A stretch of DNA of 64,000 nucleotides from Marinobacter panjinensis (GTDB lineage Bacteria > Pseudomonadota > Gammaproteobacteria > Pseudomonadales > Oleiphilaceae): positions 1,364,001 to 1,428,000 of the forward strand of contig NZ_SZYH01000001.1 of NCBI RefSeq assembly GCF_005298175.1, given 5' to 3'. The notes under the pieces are model-generated. The model saw nothing but the letters and a program-made list of their open reading frames with translations, did no database searches and was not told the origin of the DNA. Of this stretch, positions 38,336 to 46,880 are shown one piece after another (position 1 is the stretch's first letter; each line of letters starts with the position of its first letter). The position numbers were made by a program, and so were the translations under genes.

Positions 38336-40126
38336 TCAGAATTCTTCGGCGGTCAGCGCCATCATTGAGCCACTGCCACTGCGGATGCCTTCGGCCAGCG
38401 CAACCGTCTTCGGCAACAGGCGATCGAAGTAGAAACGCGCACTCTTCACCTTGCCACTGTAGAAGCCGGAAGTATCACCTTCCGCTTTTGGCGCCGCCGC
38501 TTTCACCATTTTCGCCCACATATACCCCAGGGCAGTCAGGCCGAACAGATCCAGATAATCAACCGAAGCCGCCCCAACCGCGTCGGGATTATCGCCCGCC
38601 TGGTTGATCACATGCTCGGTCACATCGGACAGGCGCTCGAAGGCTGCTGCCAACGGCTCCAGGTAAGGACGCAGATTCTCGTCGCTGCTATTCTCCTCGA
38701 TGAACGCGGCCACATCCTCGGCAAACAGTTCATACAGTTTACCCTGACTACCAACGACCTTTCGGCCCATCAGGTCCAGCGCCTGAATACCATTGGTGCC
38801 TTCGTAGATCTGGGTGATACGGCAGTCGCGAACCAACTGCTCCTGCCCCCACTCGCGAATAAAGCCATGGCCACCGAAGACCTGCTGGCCCATGATGCAG
38901 GCATCCAAACCACGATCTGTCAGAAAGGCTTTCGCTACCGGCGTCAGTAGCGCCACCATGCCTTCAGCATGCTTGCGGCGCTCGTCATCGTCCGAGTACT
39001 TGGAGATGTCCAGCCACTGAGCCACGTAGGTGGAGAAGGCACGGCCGCCCTCAACATAACCCTTCATGGTTAGCAACATGCGGCGGACGTCGGGATGAAC
39101 CAGGATTGGGTCCGCAGCTTTCTCCGGCTGCTGCGCTCCGGTGGGAGCACGGCTCTGAATCCGCTCCAGCGCGTATTCACGGGCACTCTGCAACGAGGCT
39201 TCAGCGGCACCAATGCCCTGAATACCAACACCCAGGCGCTCATAATTCATCATGGTGAACATCGCAGCCAGGCCCCGGTTCTCTTCGCCGACCAGCCAGC
39301 CTTTGGCACCGTCGAAGTTCATCACACACGTAGCGGAGCCCTTGATGCCCATCTTCTTCTCCAGGGAACCGCAGCTCAGGCTGTTGCGCTCGCCCAGGGA
39401 GCCGTCCTTATTCACTTCAAACTTGGGCACCAGGAACAGGGAGATACCCTTGGGGCCCTTGGGCGCATCCGGCAACTTGGCCAGCACCAGGTGAATGATG
39501 TTCTCCGCCATGTCATGCTCGCCCCAGGTGATAAAGATCTTGGTGCCAGTCACGCTGAAGGAGCCATCGCCGTTTGGCTCAGCCTTGGTGCGGATAATTC
39601 CGAGGTCGGTACCGGCGTGGGGTTCGGTCAGATCCATGGCACCGGACCAGACGCCTGCATACATGTTGGGCAGGTACTTCTCCTTCAGCTCCTGGCTGCC
39701 ATGGGCGTCCAGGGCCAGGCAGGCGCCCGCGGTCAGCATCGGGGCAAGACCGAAAGCCATATTGGCGGCCTGCATCATTTCCTCGAACTGGGCGACCAGG
39801 GTTTTGGGCATGCCCATGCCACCAAATTCGGGGTTGCCGCCCAGACCATTCCAGCCACCCTCAACGATGGTCTGGTAGGCCTCACGGAAGCCTTCCGGTG
39901 TAGACACTTCGCCATCATTCCACTTACAACCCTGCTCGTCACCCTCGCGGTTCAGCGGAGCCAGCACACCACTGGTAATCTTGCCCGCCTCTTCGAGAAT
40001 GGCGTCGGCGGTGTCCGGGTCAACGTTCTCTGCCACTTTCGGCAGTGACGCCCACAGCGCCGGCGCGTCAAAAACTTCGTTCAGGACAAAGCGCATGTCA
40101 CGTAAAGGTGCCTGATAGTCAGCCAT
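38336..40126 (-). CDS. Acyl-CoA dehydrogenase (large, DmdC/FadE-like form) 1
   Basis: A 596-residue FAD-dependent acyl-CoA dehydrogenase of the form with an extra C-terminal domain, as in DmdC-type and several FadE-type enzymes. The body shows DLTEPHAGTDLG, GTKIFITWGEHDMAEN and FGGHGFIREWGQEQLVRDCRITQIYEGTNGIQALDLMGRK, the last placing the catalytic-base and dimer region. The substrate chain length cannot be read. A related gene lies next to it (40346-42145) in the same direction; they share overall structure, which points to an old tandem duplication. A likely role is fatty-acid or branched acyl-CoA beta-oxidation. Confidence 0.88.
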   Translation of the reverse strand: MADYQAPLRDMRFVLNEVFDAPALWASLPKVAENVDPDTADAILEEAGKITSGVLAPLNREGDEQGCKWNDGEVSTPEGFREAYQTIVEGGWNGLGGNPEFGGMGMPKTLVAQFEEMMQAANMAFGLAPMLTAGACLALDAHGSQELKEKYLPNMYAGVWSGAMDLTEPHAGTDLGIIRTKAEPNGDGSFSVTGTKIFITWGEHDMAENIIHLVLAKLPDAPKGPKGISLFLVPKFEVNKDGSLGERNSLSCGSLEKKMGIKGSATCVMNFDGAKGWLVGEENRGLAAMFTMMNYERLGVGIQGIGAAEASLQSAREYALERIQSRAPTGAQQPEKAADPILVHPDVRRMLLTMKGYVEGGRAFSTYVAQWLDISKYSDDDERRKHAEGMVALLTPVAKAFLTDRGLDACIMGQQVFGGHGFIREWGQEQLVRDCRITQIYEGTNGIQALDLMGRKVVGSQGKLYELFAEDVAAFIEENSSDENLRPYLEPLAAAFERLSDVTEHVINQAGDNPDAVGAASVDYLDLFGLTALGYMWAKMVKAAAPKAEGDTSGFYSGKVKSARFYFDRLLPKTVALAEGIRSGSGSMMALTAEEF

Positions 40127-40169
40127 CTAATCTCTCCAAAATTCCACAATTCAGTCAGTCTGCGAAGTG

Positions 40170-40228
40170 AACAACCCTGAGCCTGTGGCCCTGCTCACTT
40201 CCTCGGCTATGTGTCCGCTCAGGTTGTT
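40170..40228. repeat. Inverted repeat upstream of the acyl-CoA dehydrogenase gene 1
   Basis: AACAACCCTGAGC (40170-40182) and GCTCAGGTTGTT (40217-40228) are complementary apart from one base. The 34-bp interior shows no further match. It lies in the 5' region of the gene at 38336-40126, between its start and a bidirectional terminator, and could be an operator pair or a leader hairpin. Confidence 0.4.
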
Positions 40229-40294
40229 TTTATGGTGGCTTATTCTACCCTAATGGCGCCCCCAACTCATGAGGTCCCGGCGGCCATTTCATGA

Positions 40295-40327
40295 AAAAAG
40301 CCCGCCTCCTGGGAGAGCGGGCTTTTT
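40295..40327. terminator. Bidirectional terminator after acyl-CoA dehydrogenase gene 2
   Basis: AAAAAGCCCGC (40295-40305) and GCGGGCTTTTT (40317-40327) form an 11-bp stem with an 11-nt loop. It lies 19 bp beyond the stop at 40346 and should end its transcript before the next gene. Confidence 0.9.
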
Positions 40328-40345
40328 GGTCCCTTGAAGCCCGCC

Positions 40346-42145
40346 TTAAAGGGCGAAGGCTTCTTCCGGCATGTCCATCAGGCTGTCGGCGCCGGCCAGC
40401 ATGCTCTCTGCATGCCCCCTGGTGCGCGGCAGCATGCGCTTGAAGTAGAAGCGCGCTGTCTGGACTTTGGCGTTATAGAACATTTCTTCGGTGGTACCTT
40501 CCACCATCTTGTCCAACGCAACCTTGGCCATACGAGCCCACAGATAGGCGAACACGGCATAGCCGGAGTACATCAGGTAGTCCACAGACGCGGCACCCAC
40601 TTCCTCGCGATTCTTCATGGCAGTCATGCCGATCTTCATGGTCAGGTCGCCCCACTCCTTGTTCAGGGCGGCCAGCGGCTCGATGAATTCCTTGAGCTGC
40701 TCGTTGTCGGCGTTTTCCTTGCAGAACACGTGAACCTGCTTCGTAAAGCCCTTCAGGGACTCACCCTGGGTCATCAGAACCTTGCGGCCCAACAGGTCCA
40801 GCGCCTGGATACCTGTCGTACCCTCGTAGATCATGCCGATACGGGCGTCACGAACGTTCTGCTCCATGCCCCACTCGGAGATGAAACCGTGTCCACCATA
40901 TACCTGCATGCCCAGGTTGGCCGCTTCGTAGCCAATCTCGGTCAGGAAGGCCTTGGCGATGGGGGTCAGGAAGCCCAGGGCCTCGTCGGCCGTCTTGCGC
41001 TCTTCCTCGGTCTTGCCGCTATGAACAATGTCAGCCTGCTGCGCAGTCAGGTAGATTAATGCGCGGGCGCCTTCGGCGACCGCTTTCTGGGTCAGCAGCA
41101 TGCGACGCACATCCGGGTGGACGATAATCGGGTCCGCAATACCTTCAGGGTTCTTGGCACCGCTGAGGGAACGCATGGCCAGGCGATCCTTGGCATAGGT
41201 CACAGAGCCCTGGAGGCCCAGCTCTGCCGCGCCCAGTCCCTGGATGGCGGTGCCGATACGGGCGGTGTTCATGAAGGTGAACATGCAGTTCAGGCCCTTG
41301 TTCTCCGGACCAATCAACCAACCCTTGGCGCCGTCGAAATTCATGACGCAGGTGGCGTTACCGTGGATACCCATCTTGTGCTCAATGGAACCACAGGAAA
41401 CGGCATTGCGCTCACCGGAAGAACCGTCTTCCTTGGGCAGTTGCTTGGGCACGATAAACAGGGAAATACCTTTGGTACCTTCCGGGGCGCCTGGCAGGCG
41501 GGCCAGAACGATATGGACGATATTTTCGGCCATGTCGTGCTCACCCGCTGAAATAAAGATCTTGGTACCGGTGATGGCGTAAGTGCCGTCGGCATTTGGC
41601 TCGGCCTTGGTACGCAGTGTGCCCAGGTCTGAGCCACAGTGGGGCTCGGTCAGACACATGGTGCCGGTCCACTCGCCGCTGATCAGCTTGGTAAGGTAAG
41701 TCTGCTTCTGTTCTTCGGTGCCATGGGCTTCAATGGTGTTGGTGGCGCCGTGGCTCAGGCCAGGATACATGCCCCAGGACCAGTTAGACGTACCTACCAT
41801 TTCGCTCATCACCAGACCGAGAGAGTGAGGCAGGCCCTGGCCACCATAGTTGGGATCGGCCGTCATGGACGGCCAGCCGCCTTCCACATACTGCTGGTAG
41901 GCTTCTTTGAACCCGGTTGGTGTTTTCACACCGCCTTCGCTCCAGGTACAACCTTCGGTGTCACCCACCTGGTTCAATGGAGACAGTACCTGCTCACAGA
42001 ATTTGGCACCTTCCCCGATAATGGCGTCGACCATATCCGGAGTCGCATCTTCGGCACCTTCCAGATTGGCGTAGTGCTGCTCGCTGTCCAGCAGCTCGGT
42101 CATCACGAATTTAATGTCACGCAGGGGCGCTTTGTATTCAGGCAT
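40346..42145 (-). CDS. Acyl-CoA dehydrogenase (large, DmdC/FadE-like form) 2
   Basis: A 599-residue FAD-dependent acyl-CoA dehydrogenase of the same large form as the neighbouring 596-residue protein. It shows CLTEPHCGSDLG, GTKIFISAGEHDMAENIVHIVLARLPGAPEG and VYGGHGFISEWGMEQNVRDARIGMIYEGTTGIQALDLLGRKVL. The ATG at 42145 follows a GAGGTGG site; a GTG three codons upstream overlaps that site. Upstream lies a tandem pair of PsrA-like sites, so repression by a fatty-acid-responsive TetR regulator is likely. A specific substrate cannot be assigned. Confidence 0.9.
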   Translation of the reverse strand: MPEYKAPLRDIKFVMTELLDSEQHYANLEGAEDATPDMVDAIIGEGAKFCEQVLSPLNQVGDTEGCTWSEGGVKTPTGFKEAYQQYVEGGWPSMTADPNYGGQGLPHSLGLVMSEMVGTSNWSWGMYPGLSHGATNTIEAHGTEEQKQTYLTKLISGEWTGTMCLTEPHCGSDLGTLRTKAEPNADGTYAITGTKIFISAGEHDMAENIVHIVLARLPGAPEGTKGISLFIVPKQLPKEDGSSGERNAVSCGSIEHKMGIHGNATCVMNFDGAKGWLIGPENKGLNCMFTFMNTARIGTAIQGLGAAELGLQGSVTYAKDRLAMRSLSGAKNPEGIADPIIVHPDVRRMLLTQKAVAEGARALIYLTAQQADIVHSGKTEEERKTADEALGFLTPIAKAFLTEIGYEAANLGMQVYGGHGFISEWGMEQNVRDARIGMIYEGTTGIQALDLLGRKVLMTQGESLKGFTKQVHVFCKENADNEQLKEFIEPLAALNKEWGDLTMKIGMTAMKNREEVGAASVDYLMYSGYAVFAYLWARMAKVALDKMVEGTTEEMFYNAKVQTARFYFKRMLPRTRGHAESMLAGADSLMDMPEEAFAL

Positions 42146-42245
42146 GGAATCCACCTCAGATTTTCGGTCACAGCTGCGAAAACGTCACAGCACTTTGCCT
42201 CGGGGTTTGCTCATACGGCATGGCATCAGTCGCCACACCGCAAAT

Positions 42246-42272
42246 TAAACACTTGTTTGAAACATACGTTTA
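42246..42272. promoter_or_regulatory. Two overlapping PsrA-like operator sites
   Basis: TAAAC-ACTT-GTTTG (42246-42259) and GAAAC-ATAC-GTTTA (42259-42272) each fit the PsrA pattern (G/C)AAAC-N2-4-GTTT(G/C) with one outer mismatch. They overlap by a single base, giving a 13-bp centre-to-centre spacing. They lie about 100 bp upstream of the acyl-CoA dehydrogenase start at 42145, and are well placed to regulate beta-oxidation by fatty-acid status. Confidence 0.55.
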
Positions 42273-42383
42273 GAGGCACAGAATTGTCAATAGCCATGCT
42301 CGAAATTTGTGTTGCATTTTGTGGTGAGGTTTTGCGGAAACAGGGGGAGAAAAACGGAAAAGACGTGACCAAAGCGCTGGTTA

Positions 42384-43043
42384 TCAGGCGGTTGCCACGA
42401 AGCGGGAGGTGATTTCCTCATTTGCAGCACCAGTCTCGCCAAAACCGGAGACGATCTGGTAAGCGCTGGCGGCACTGCGGGATTCCCGACCAGACGATTC
42501 ATCATCCTCAGCGCTGTCTGCGGGGTCAGCGCCTTGCGCATTGCCAAGTTCTGACGACAGCTCGGACCGGGCCTGCAACATAAGCTGCAAGGCCTCCGCT
42601 GCGACGGCGCGATCCTGGGGCGAGGGCTCTGCCGGCGCAAGCGCTGCAGCCCTGACCGTGCGCATCTTTTCAATGGTGGCCTGGGGGTCTCCCTGAACCG
42701 GGGAGGTGTCTATTGGCACTTCCCCGCCGACGGCGTACTGAGCACCATCGGGACCACGTTCATACACATAGGAAACGGATCCGGCGTATTGCCCACCCAC
42801 AGCCTGGTGCGCTGACTCGTGAGCACGGACTTCGCGGTCCCGGGCTTTCAGGTCAGCCAATATCTGCAGTTCCGTATCTTCCAGCCCTTGAAGATTTTCT
42901 GACTCGGAGCGCCGGGGATCCCGGGAACGGGTACGGTCACTGGTTTGCTCAGCGGCTTCGACGTTTCGGTTTGCATCAGCCGCTCCGCCCCCCGGAGAGA
43001 GATACATCGGAGAGACGGAGGGAAGTGAACCGGAAATCATCAT
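42384..43043 (-). CDS. SprA-related putative metalloprotease
   Basis: A 219-residue protein of the SprA-related family (PF12118). It has an HExxH zinc motif in VRAHESAHQAVGGQ, followed by GPDGAQYAVGGEVPID, which is the strongest family signature. The N-terminal third (about residues 1-55) is low-complexity, rich in Ser, Arg and Asp. No signal peptide is obvious. Families of this type are often annotated as putative metalloprotease, but activity has not, to my knowledge, been shown. The end of the protein is a Ser/Glu-rich tail. It may be co-transcribed from upstream genes. Confidence 0.78.
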   Translation of the reverse strand: MMISGSLPSVSPMYLSPGGGAADANRNVEAAEQTSDRTRSRDPRRSESENLQGLEDTELQILADLKARDREVRAHESAHQAVGGQYAGSVSYVYERGPDGAQYAVGGEVPIDTSPVQGDPQATIEKMRTVRAAALAPAEPSPQDRAVAAEALQLMLQARSELSSELGNAQGADPADSAEDDESSGRESRSAASAYQIVSGFGETGAANEEITSRFVATA

Positions 43044-43098
43044 GTCAGTGATTCACGCAGTTATAGAATGCGACCGGGCGGTCGCAACCTACGCGGTT

Positions 43099-43344
43099 TC
43101 AGGCTGTGATATCCAGAAGCGTACCGAGAGTTTCATCGGCCGTCTTGACCACTTGGGCCGAGGCTTCAACACTGCGCTCATAGAGTTTGAGATCAACGAT
43201 GGGCTCCAACAGGCCACCGGCACCGTCGGCACTACCCTGAGGACCGTCAGCGCCACCACGGGCAATCCGGCGGGCGGCATTTTCCATGCCCTGCATGCCG
43301 TCCTGAATGCCCTGAATACCGATTCCTAATGTGTTATTGATCAT
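43099..43344 (-). CDS. Small flagellar-rod-like protein, unknown function
   Basis: An 81-residue protein whose C-terminal half, KLYERSVEASAQVVKTADET, resembles the C-terminal helix of flagellar rod and hook proteins (FlgC, FlgE, FlgG type), with the usual spacing of Ala, Asn/Ser and Leu. The N-terminal half (GIGIQGIQDGMQGMENAARRIA) resembles the N-terminal helix of the same proteins. The large middle domain is missing, so the protein is a minimal two-helix version. The ATG at 43344 is preferred; a TTG five codons earlier is possible. No flagellar cluster is nearby. Confidence 0.65.
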   Translation of the reverse strand: MINNTLGIGIQGIQDGMQGMENAARRIARGGADGPQGSADGAGGLLEPIVDLKLYERSVEASAQVVKTADETLGTLLDITA

Positions 43345-43395
43345 AACTGCGGTGTCCAATGACCATTAATTGACTCAAGTAAGCCACATTCCTGG

Positions 43396-44088
43396 TCAAT
43401 TTTCAAACAAACAGTTCACATTCAGGCTGGTCGCCAGTGTTTTCGGGTCTGCCCTCTCCTGCCATGGCAAGACGCCCAGGCAGGGAGCTTCCAGGTGGTT
43501 CACCAGGTATTCCAGGGTTTCGTGCTCACAGGTCATAATCTCCGGAACTGGTCGGTTGGCAACCCAGCCGGCAACAGTCAGTCCGTCGCGGCGGACAGCT
43601 TCGGCGGTCAATAGTGCATGATTGATACAGCCCAGCTTCAGCGGCACCACCATAATGACAGGCATTTGCAGTACCCCCGGTACAGCGGCATAGGTTTCCC
43701 GGTCATTGAGCGGTACCCGCCAGCCACCAGCACCCTCTATCAGCAGCAGGTCCGCCGGTCGCATCTGCAAACCGCGACAGAATCCCACCAGGCGTTCAGC
43801 TGTGACAGTACGGCCAGCCTGAGCTGCTGCAACATGGGGGGCAATAGCGGGCTTCAGGGCTATTGGATTAACCTGGTCATAACCCAGTGGCTCCGACATG
43901 GCCTCCATCAGTATCAGCGCATCTTCATTGCGCAGACCCTCCGGCGTTTCGTCACAGCCGGAGGCAATAGGCTTCATGGCCAATGTGCGCTTTCCGAGGG
44001 AGGCTGCAGCTTCAAGGATGGCAGCCGAAATCATGGTCTTGCCTACACCGGTATCGGTACCTGTCACAAAATAGCTTTTTCTGGCCAT
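43396..44088 (-). CDS. bioD: Dethiobiotin synthetase
   Basis: BioD closes the ureido ring of dethiobiotin from 7,8-diaminopelargonic acid, CO2 and ATP. The 230-residue protein begins KSYFVTGTDTGVGKTMISAAIL, with the P-loop GTDTGVGKT, and has LLIEGAGGWRVPL in the middle. It is the last gene of the minus-strand bioBFHCD operon, starting 19 bp after bioC. Confidence 0.95.
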   Translation of the reverse strand: MARKSYFVTGTDTGVGKTMISAAILEAAASLGKRTLAMKPIASGCDETPEGLRNEDALILMEAMSEPLGYDQVNPIALKPAIAPHVAAAQAGRTVTAERLVGFCRGLQMRPADLLLIEGAGGWRVPLNDRETYAAVPGVLQMPVIMVVPLKLGCINHALLTAEAVRRDGLTVAGWVANRPVPEIMTCEHETLEYLVNHLEAPCLGVLPWQERADPKTLATSLNVNCLFEN

Positions 44089-44107
44089 GGCCCTGAGAAC
44101 TCCCGTA

Positions 44108-44938
44108 TCAATAAGGCAGGCGGCAAGTTAGCCATGCTGCCTTGTAAGTGGCGTAAACCTGGCCATCACTCCCTTTCGGGTAATGGTGGCACATGGCCCG
44201 TAAACGGCCTGGCGCTGTGGCATGACGGCGACGGGACGAGCCTTTGAAACCGGCCCCGATCGCTTTCAGCTCTGCCAACAGGGCCAGCGGCGAAGGATAA
44301 TCCAGAGTGATGGATTCGGTGGAGATCCGGGGCTCTGGCAACACCTCAAGGGCCTGGCTGCGAAAAGCGGCTTCGCTCTCGAATCGATTCACGTGCTCGT
44401 GTTCGGGATCAGCCCGGTACCAGGCGATTCTTAACTCATCCAGAGTACCGTCCAACAAGGTCGAGATGAACAATCGCCCCCCCGGTCGCAAAACCCGGCG
44501 GCATTCAGCCAGGACGCCGGAGGAATCACTGCACCACTGGATCATCAGGTTGCTGAACACAAGGTCCAAGCTATTGTCTTCCAGTGGCAGGGACTCGGCA
44601 TCTGCAACCAGCCAGTGAGTTCCGGGAGCCCCGGCGGCCCGCGCATAGTCCAGCATGCCCGGCGACAGATCGGCGCCGGTTACCGAGCTTTCAGGCCCGC
44701 CGACCATCTCCGCCAGCTGCCCGGTAAACCAGCCGGTGCCACACCCCAGGTCCAGTACCTGGCAACCGGCGCCGGCCTCCGGCAGGCAACCCTGCTCCAG
44801 GAGCTGATCAACCATGACCTGGCCCATGTAGCGCTGTAGCCGGGCAGCCGGGTTGTAGGTTTTCGATGCGGCGCCGAAATCCCGGGCAATGGCTGTTTTC
44901 GCAGGTGTCCGTGAGGAGGCTGCTGTCAGACCTGCCAT
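44108..44938 (-). CDS. bioC: Malonyl-ACP O-methyltransferase BioC
   Basis: BioC methylates malonyl-ACP so that fatty-acid synthesis can build the pimeloyl chain of biotin. The 276-residue class-I methyltransferase has the SAM motif VLDLGCGTGWFTGQLA and LVFSNLMIQWC. It overlaps the upstream bioH-like gene by 13 bp. BioH, encoded next to it, later removes the methyl group. Confidence 0.93.
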   Translation of the reverse strand: MAGLTAASSRTPAKTAIARDFGAASKTYNPAARLQRYMGQVMVDQLLEQGCLPEAGAGCQVLDLGCGTGWFTGQLAEMVGGPESSVTGADLSPGMLDYARAAGAPGTHWLVADAESLPLEDNSLDLVFSNLMIQWCSDSSGVLAECRRVLRPGGRLFISTLLDGTLDELRIAWYRADPEHEHVNRFESEAAFRSQALEVLPEPRISTESITLDYPSPLALLAELKAIGAGFKGSSRRRHATAPGRLRAMCHHYPKGSDGQVYATYKAAWLTCRLPY

Positions 44939-45678
44939 AAATCCCCCTTACCGAACACGAACCGGCGGATCTCATCACGGCACAACGTAAGCGCTTGCCC
45001 CCGGGGCCAGTGGCTCATTCCCGCTACGGTTACCACCTCGGAGCGTTCAGCCGGCACAAGGCTACCCGCCCACGAGCGGACGACAGCATCACGCTCCGCC
45101 TGAAGGTGGAGCGCCGGCACCCTGATTTGCCGCCACAGGGCGACCTGATCTTCCATTTCCAGCCACTCCAGGCCGCGAACCAGTTTGTCTGGGCTCACCG
45201 GAGTTCCATGCTTCAGCCACGGCAGAAGGTCCTTGCGAGCCTGCCGGTAATCATCACAACCATGTATCAACAGCTGCTGGAAACGCCGCCACGCCTGACC
45301 GGACTCGTCCGCAACAGCTGCCCTGAACGTTTCAAAAGTGTCAGCTGCCATTCCCACCGGCCAATCCGGGGCAGCGACGAAGCGGGGGAAACCCGCAAGG
45401 GTAATCACCCTGGACACCGGCAAATCACCTTGCGACGCTGCCGCCATGGCCACCTGCGCACCCTGGGACCAGCCTGCCCACACCGAGGGGCACGGATAAC
45501 GATCCAACAGGTACCTAGCGACATCTGCGACAGTCTCACATCGGTCCATTATGGTATCGGTAAGCGACACCAGGTGGATTTCACCCGGCCAATTGTCGAA
45601 CAGGGGCAGGAGCATGGCCGCATCGACGCCCCATCCGCCGACAACCACCAGCGGGATTTGGTGAACGACCTGATTCAT
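44926..45678 (-). CDS. bioH: Pimeloyl-ACP methyl ester esterase (BioH-like)
   Basis: A 250-residue alpha/beta hydrolase in the biotin operon. The nucleophile elbow is GWSQG (WAGWSQGAQVAMAA), with a C-terminal Asp in HLQAERDAVV and His in GMSHWPRG completing the triad. Position between bioF and bioC and the nucleophile motif support a BioH role: hydrolysing pimeloyl-ACP methyl ester. Overall sequence is divergent from E. coli BioH, so the assignment leans on context. The ATG at 45678 overlaps the bioF stop by 3 bp (ATGA). Confidence 0.82.
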   Translation of the reverse strand: MNQVVHQIPLVVVGGWGVDAAMLLPLFDNWPGEIHLVSLTDTIMDRCETVADVARYLLDRYPCPSVWAGWSQGAQVAMAAASQGDLPVSRVITLAGFPRFVAAPDWPVGMAADTFETFRAAVADESGQAWRRFQQLLIHGCDDYRQARKDLLPWLKHGTPVSPDKLVRGLEWLEMEDQVALWRQIRVPALHLQAERDAVVRSWAGSLVPAERSEVVTVAGMSHWPRGQALTLCRDEIRRFVFGKGDLWQV

Positions 45679-46853
45679 ACGACCTCGGCAGACGGCCGTT
45701 TTAACAGTGGGCGACACTCCGCCAGTGCGGTCAGCAGCTTTTCCAGATCCGCTATTGAATGGGCCGCACTGAACGTCACCCGCAAACGGGCCTCACCATC
45801 CGGAACCGTAGGCGGCCTGATGGCTGTCACCATCAGGCCTTTCTGTTCCAGAGCCTGGCTCAGGGCAAGCGCGGACCAGTTGTCGCCAACCATGATCGGC
45901 TGTATCGGAGTGCGGGACGGCATCAGTTCATAGCCCAGCGCAGAGGCGCCCAGGCGGAAGGCACGTATCAGCGCCCGCAGATGACTGCGGCGGCTATCCT
46001 CCTTCTCGATCAGATCAAGACTGGCGCAGGTCGCCAGAGCAATGGCCGGGGGCATGGCTGTTGTGTAGATATAGGTGCGGGCCTTCTGCACCAGATAATC
46101 CATCAGCAGTTTCGGGCCCGCCACGAAGGCTCCGCTGGTGCCGACTGCCTTGCCGAGGGTCCCGATCAGTATTGGTACATCCTCTTCCGATAACCCCAGC
46201 TCTGCAATACTGCCCCGTCCCTGGGGGCCAAGCACACCCACGCCATGGGCATCATCCACCACCAATAGTGCATCGTGCGCTCTGCACAAAGCCGCAAGCT
46301 CCTTCAGGGGCGCGATGTCTCCGTCCATGCTGAACACGCCGTCTGTCACCACCAGCTTGTGACCACCGGTGGTGGCCAGCATATCCGCCAGTGCTTCCAT
46401 ATCTCCGTGAGGATAACGTCGAACCCTTGCACGGCTGAGGATACAGCCATCAATGATCGAGGCATGGTTAAGGCGATCTGAAAAGATGGTGTCGCCACGG
46501 CCGGCCAATGCGGATATCACACCCATATTGGCCATGTAGCCGGTGGAGAAGAACAACGCCGAGCTGCGACCGGTAAACGCCGCCAGACGGATTTCCAGTT
46601 GGTGGTGCCCGTCGTGATGACCACAGATCAGGTGGGACGCCGCCCCACCCAGACCGGTGTGAGGCATGGCATCGATAGCGGCTCGGATAATGTCAGGGTG
46701 GCTGGCAAGCCCCAGATAGTCGTTACTGCAGAAAGACAACAGCGGTACACCGTCAGAAACCAGTTCGGGTTGCTGGGGCCCACTGATCAGCCGGCGGGTG
46801 CGGTAAAGCCCCGCCTGTTTCCGTCTCTCAAGCTCGGCCGCAAAATCACGCAT
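45675..46853 (-). CDS. bioF: 8-amino-7-oxononanoate synthase
   Basis: BioF is a PLP enzyme that condenses pimeloyl-ACP/CoA with L-alanine. The 392-residue protein has SFCSNDYLGLASHPDI, the cofactor-contact DDAHGVGVLGPQGRG, and the PLP lysine in GTLGKAVGTSGAFV. It follows bioB by 27 bp and overlaps the bioH-like gene, in the bioBFHCD operon order common in Pseudomonas relatives. Confidence 0.96.
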   Translation of the reverse strand: MRDFAAELERRKQAGLYRTRRLISGPQQPELVSDGVPLLSFCSNDYLGLASHPDIIRAAIDAMPHTGLGGAASHLICGHHDGHHQLEIRLAAFTGRSSALFFSTGYMANMGVISALAGRGDTIFSDRLNHASIIDGCILSRARVRRYPHGDMEALADMLATTGGHKLVVTDGVFSMDGDIAPLKELAALCRAHDALLVVDDAHGVGVLGPQGRGSIAELGLSEEDVPILIGTLGKAVGTSGAFVAGPKLLMDYLVQKARTYIYTTAMPPAIALATCASLDLIEKEDSRRSHLRALIRAFRLGASALGYELMPSRTPIQPIMVGDNWSALALSQALEQKGLMVTAIRPPTVPDGEARLRVTFSAAHSIADLEKLLTALAECRPLLKRPSAEVV

Positions 46854-46880
46854 GATCCGCTCTCCCCGACGGTTACCTGT

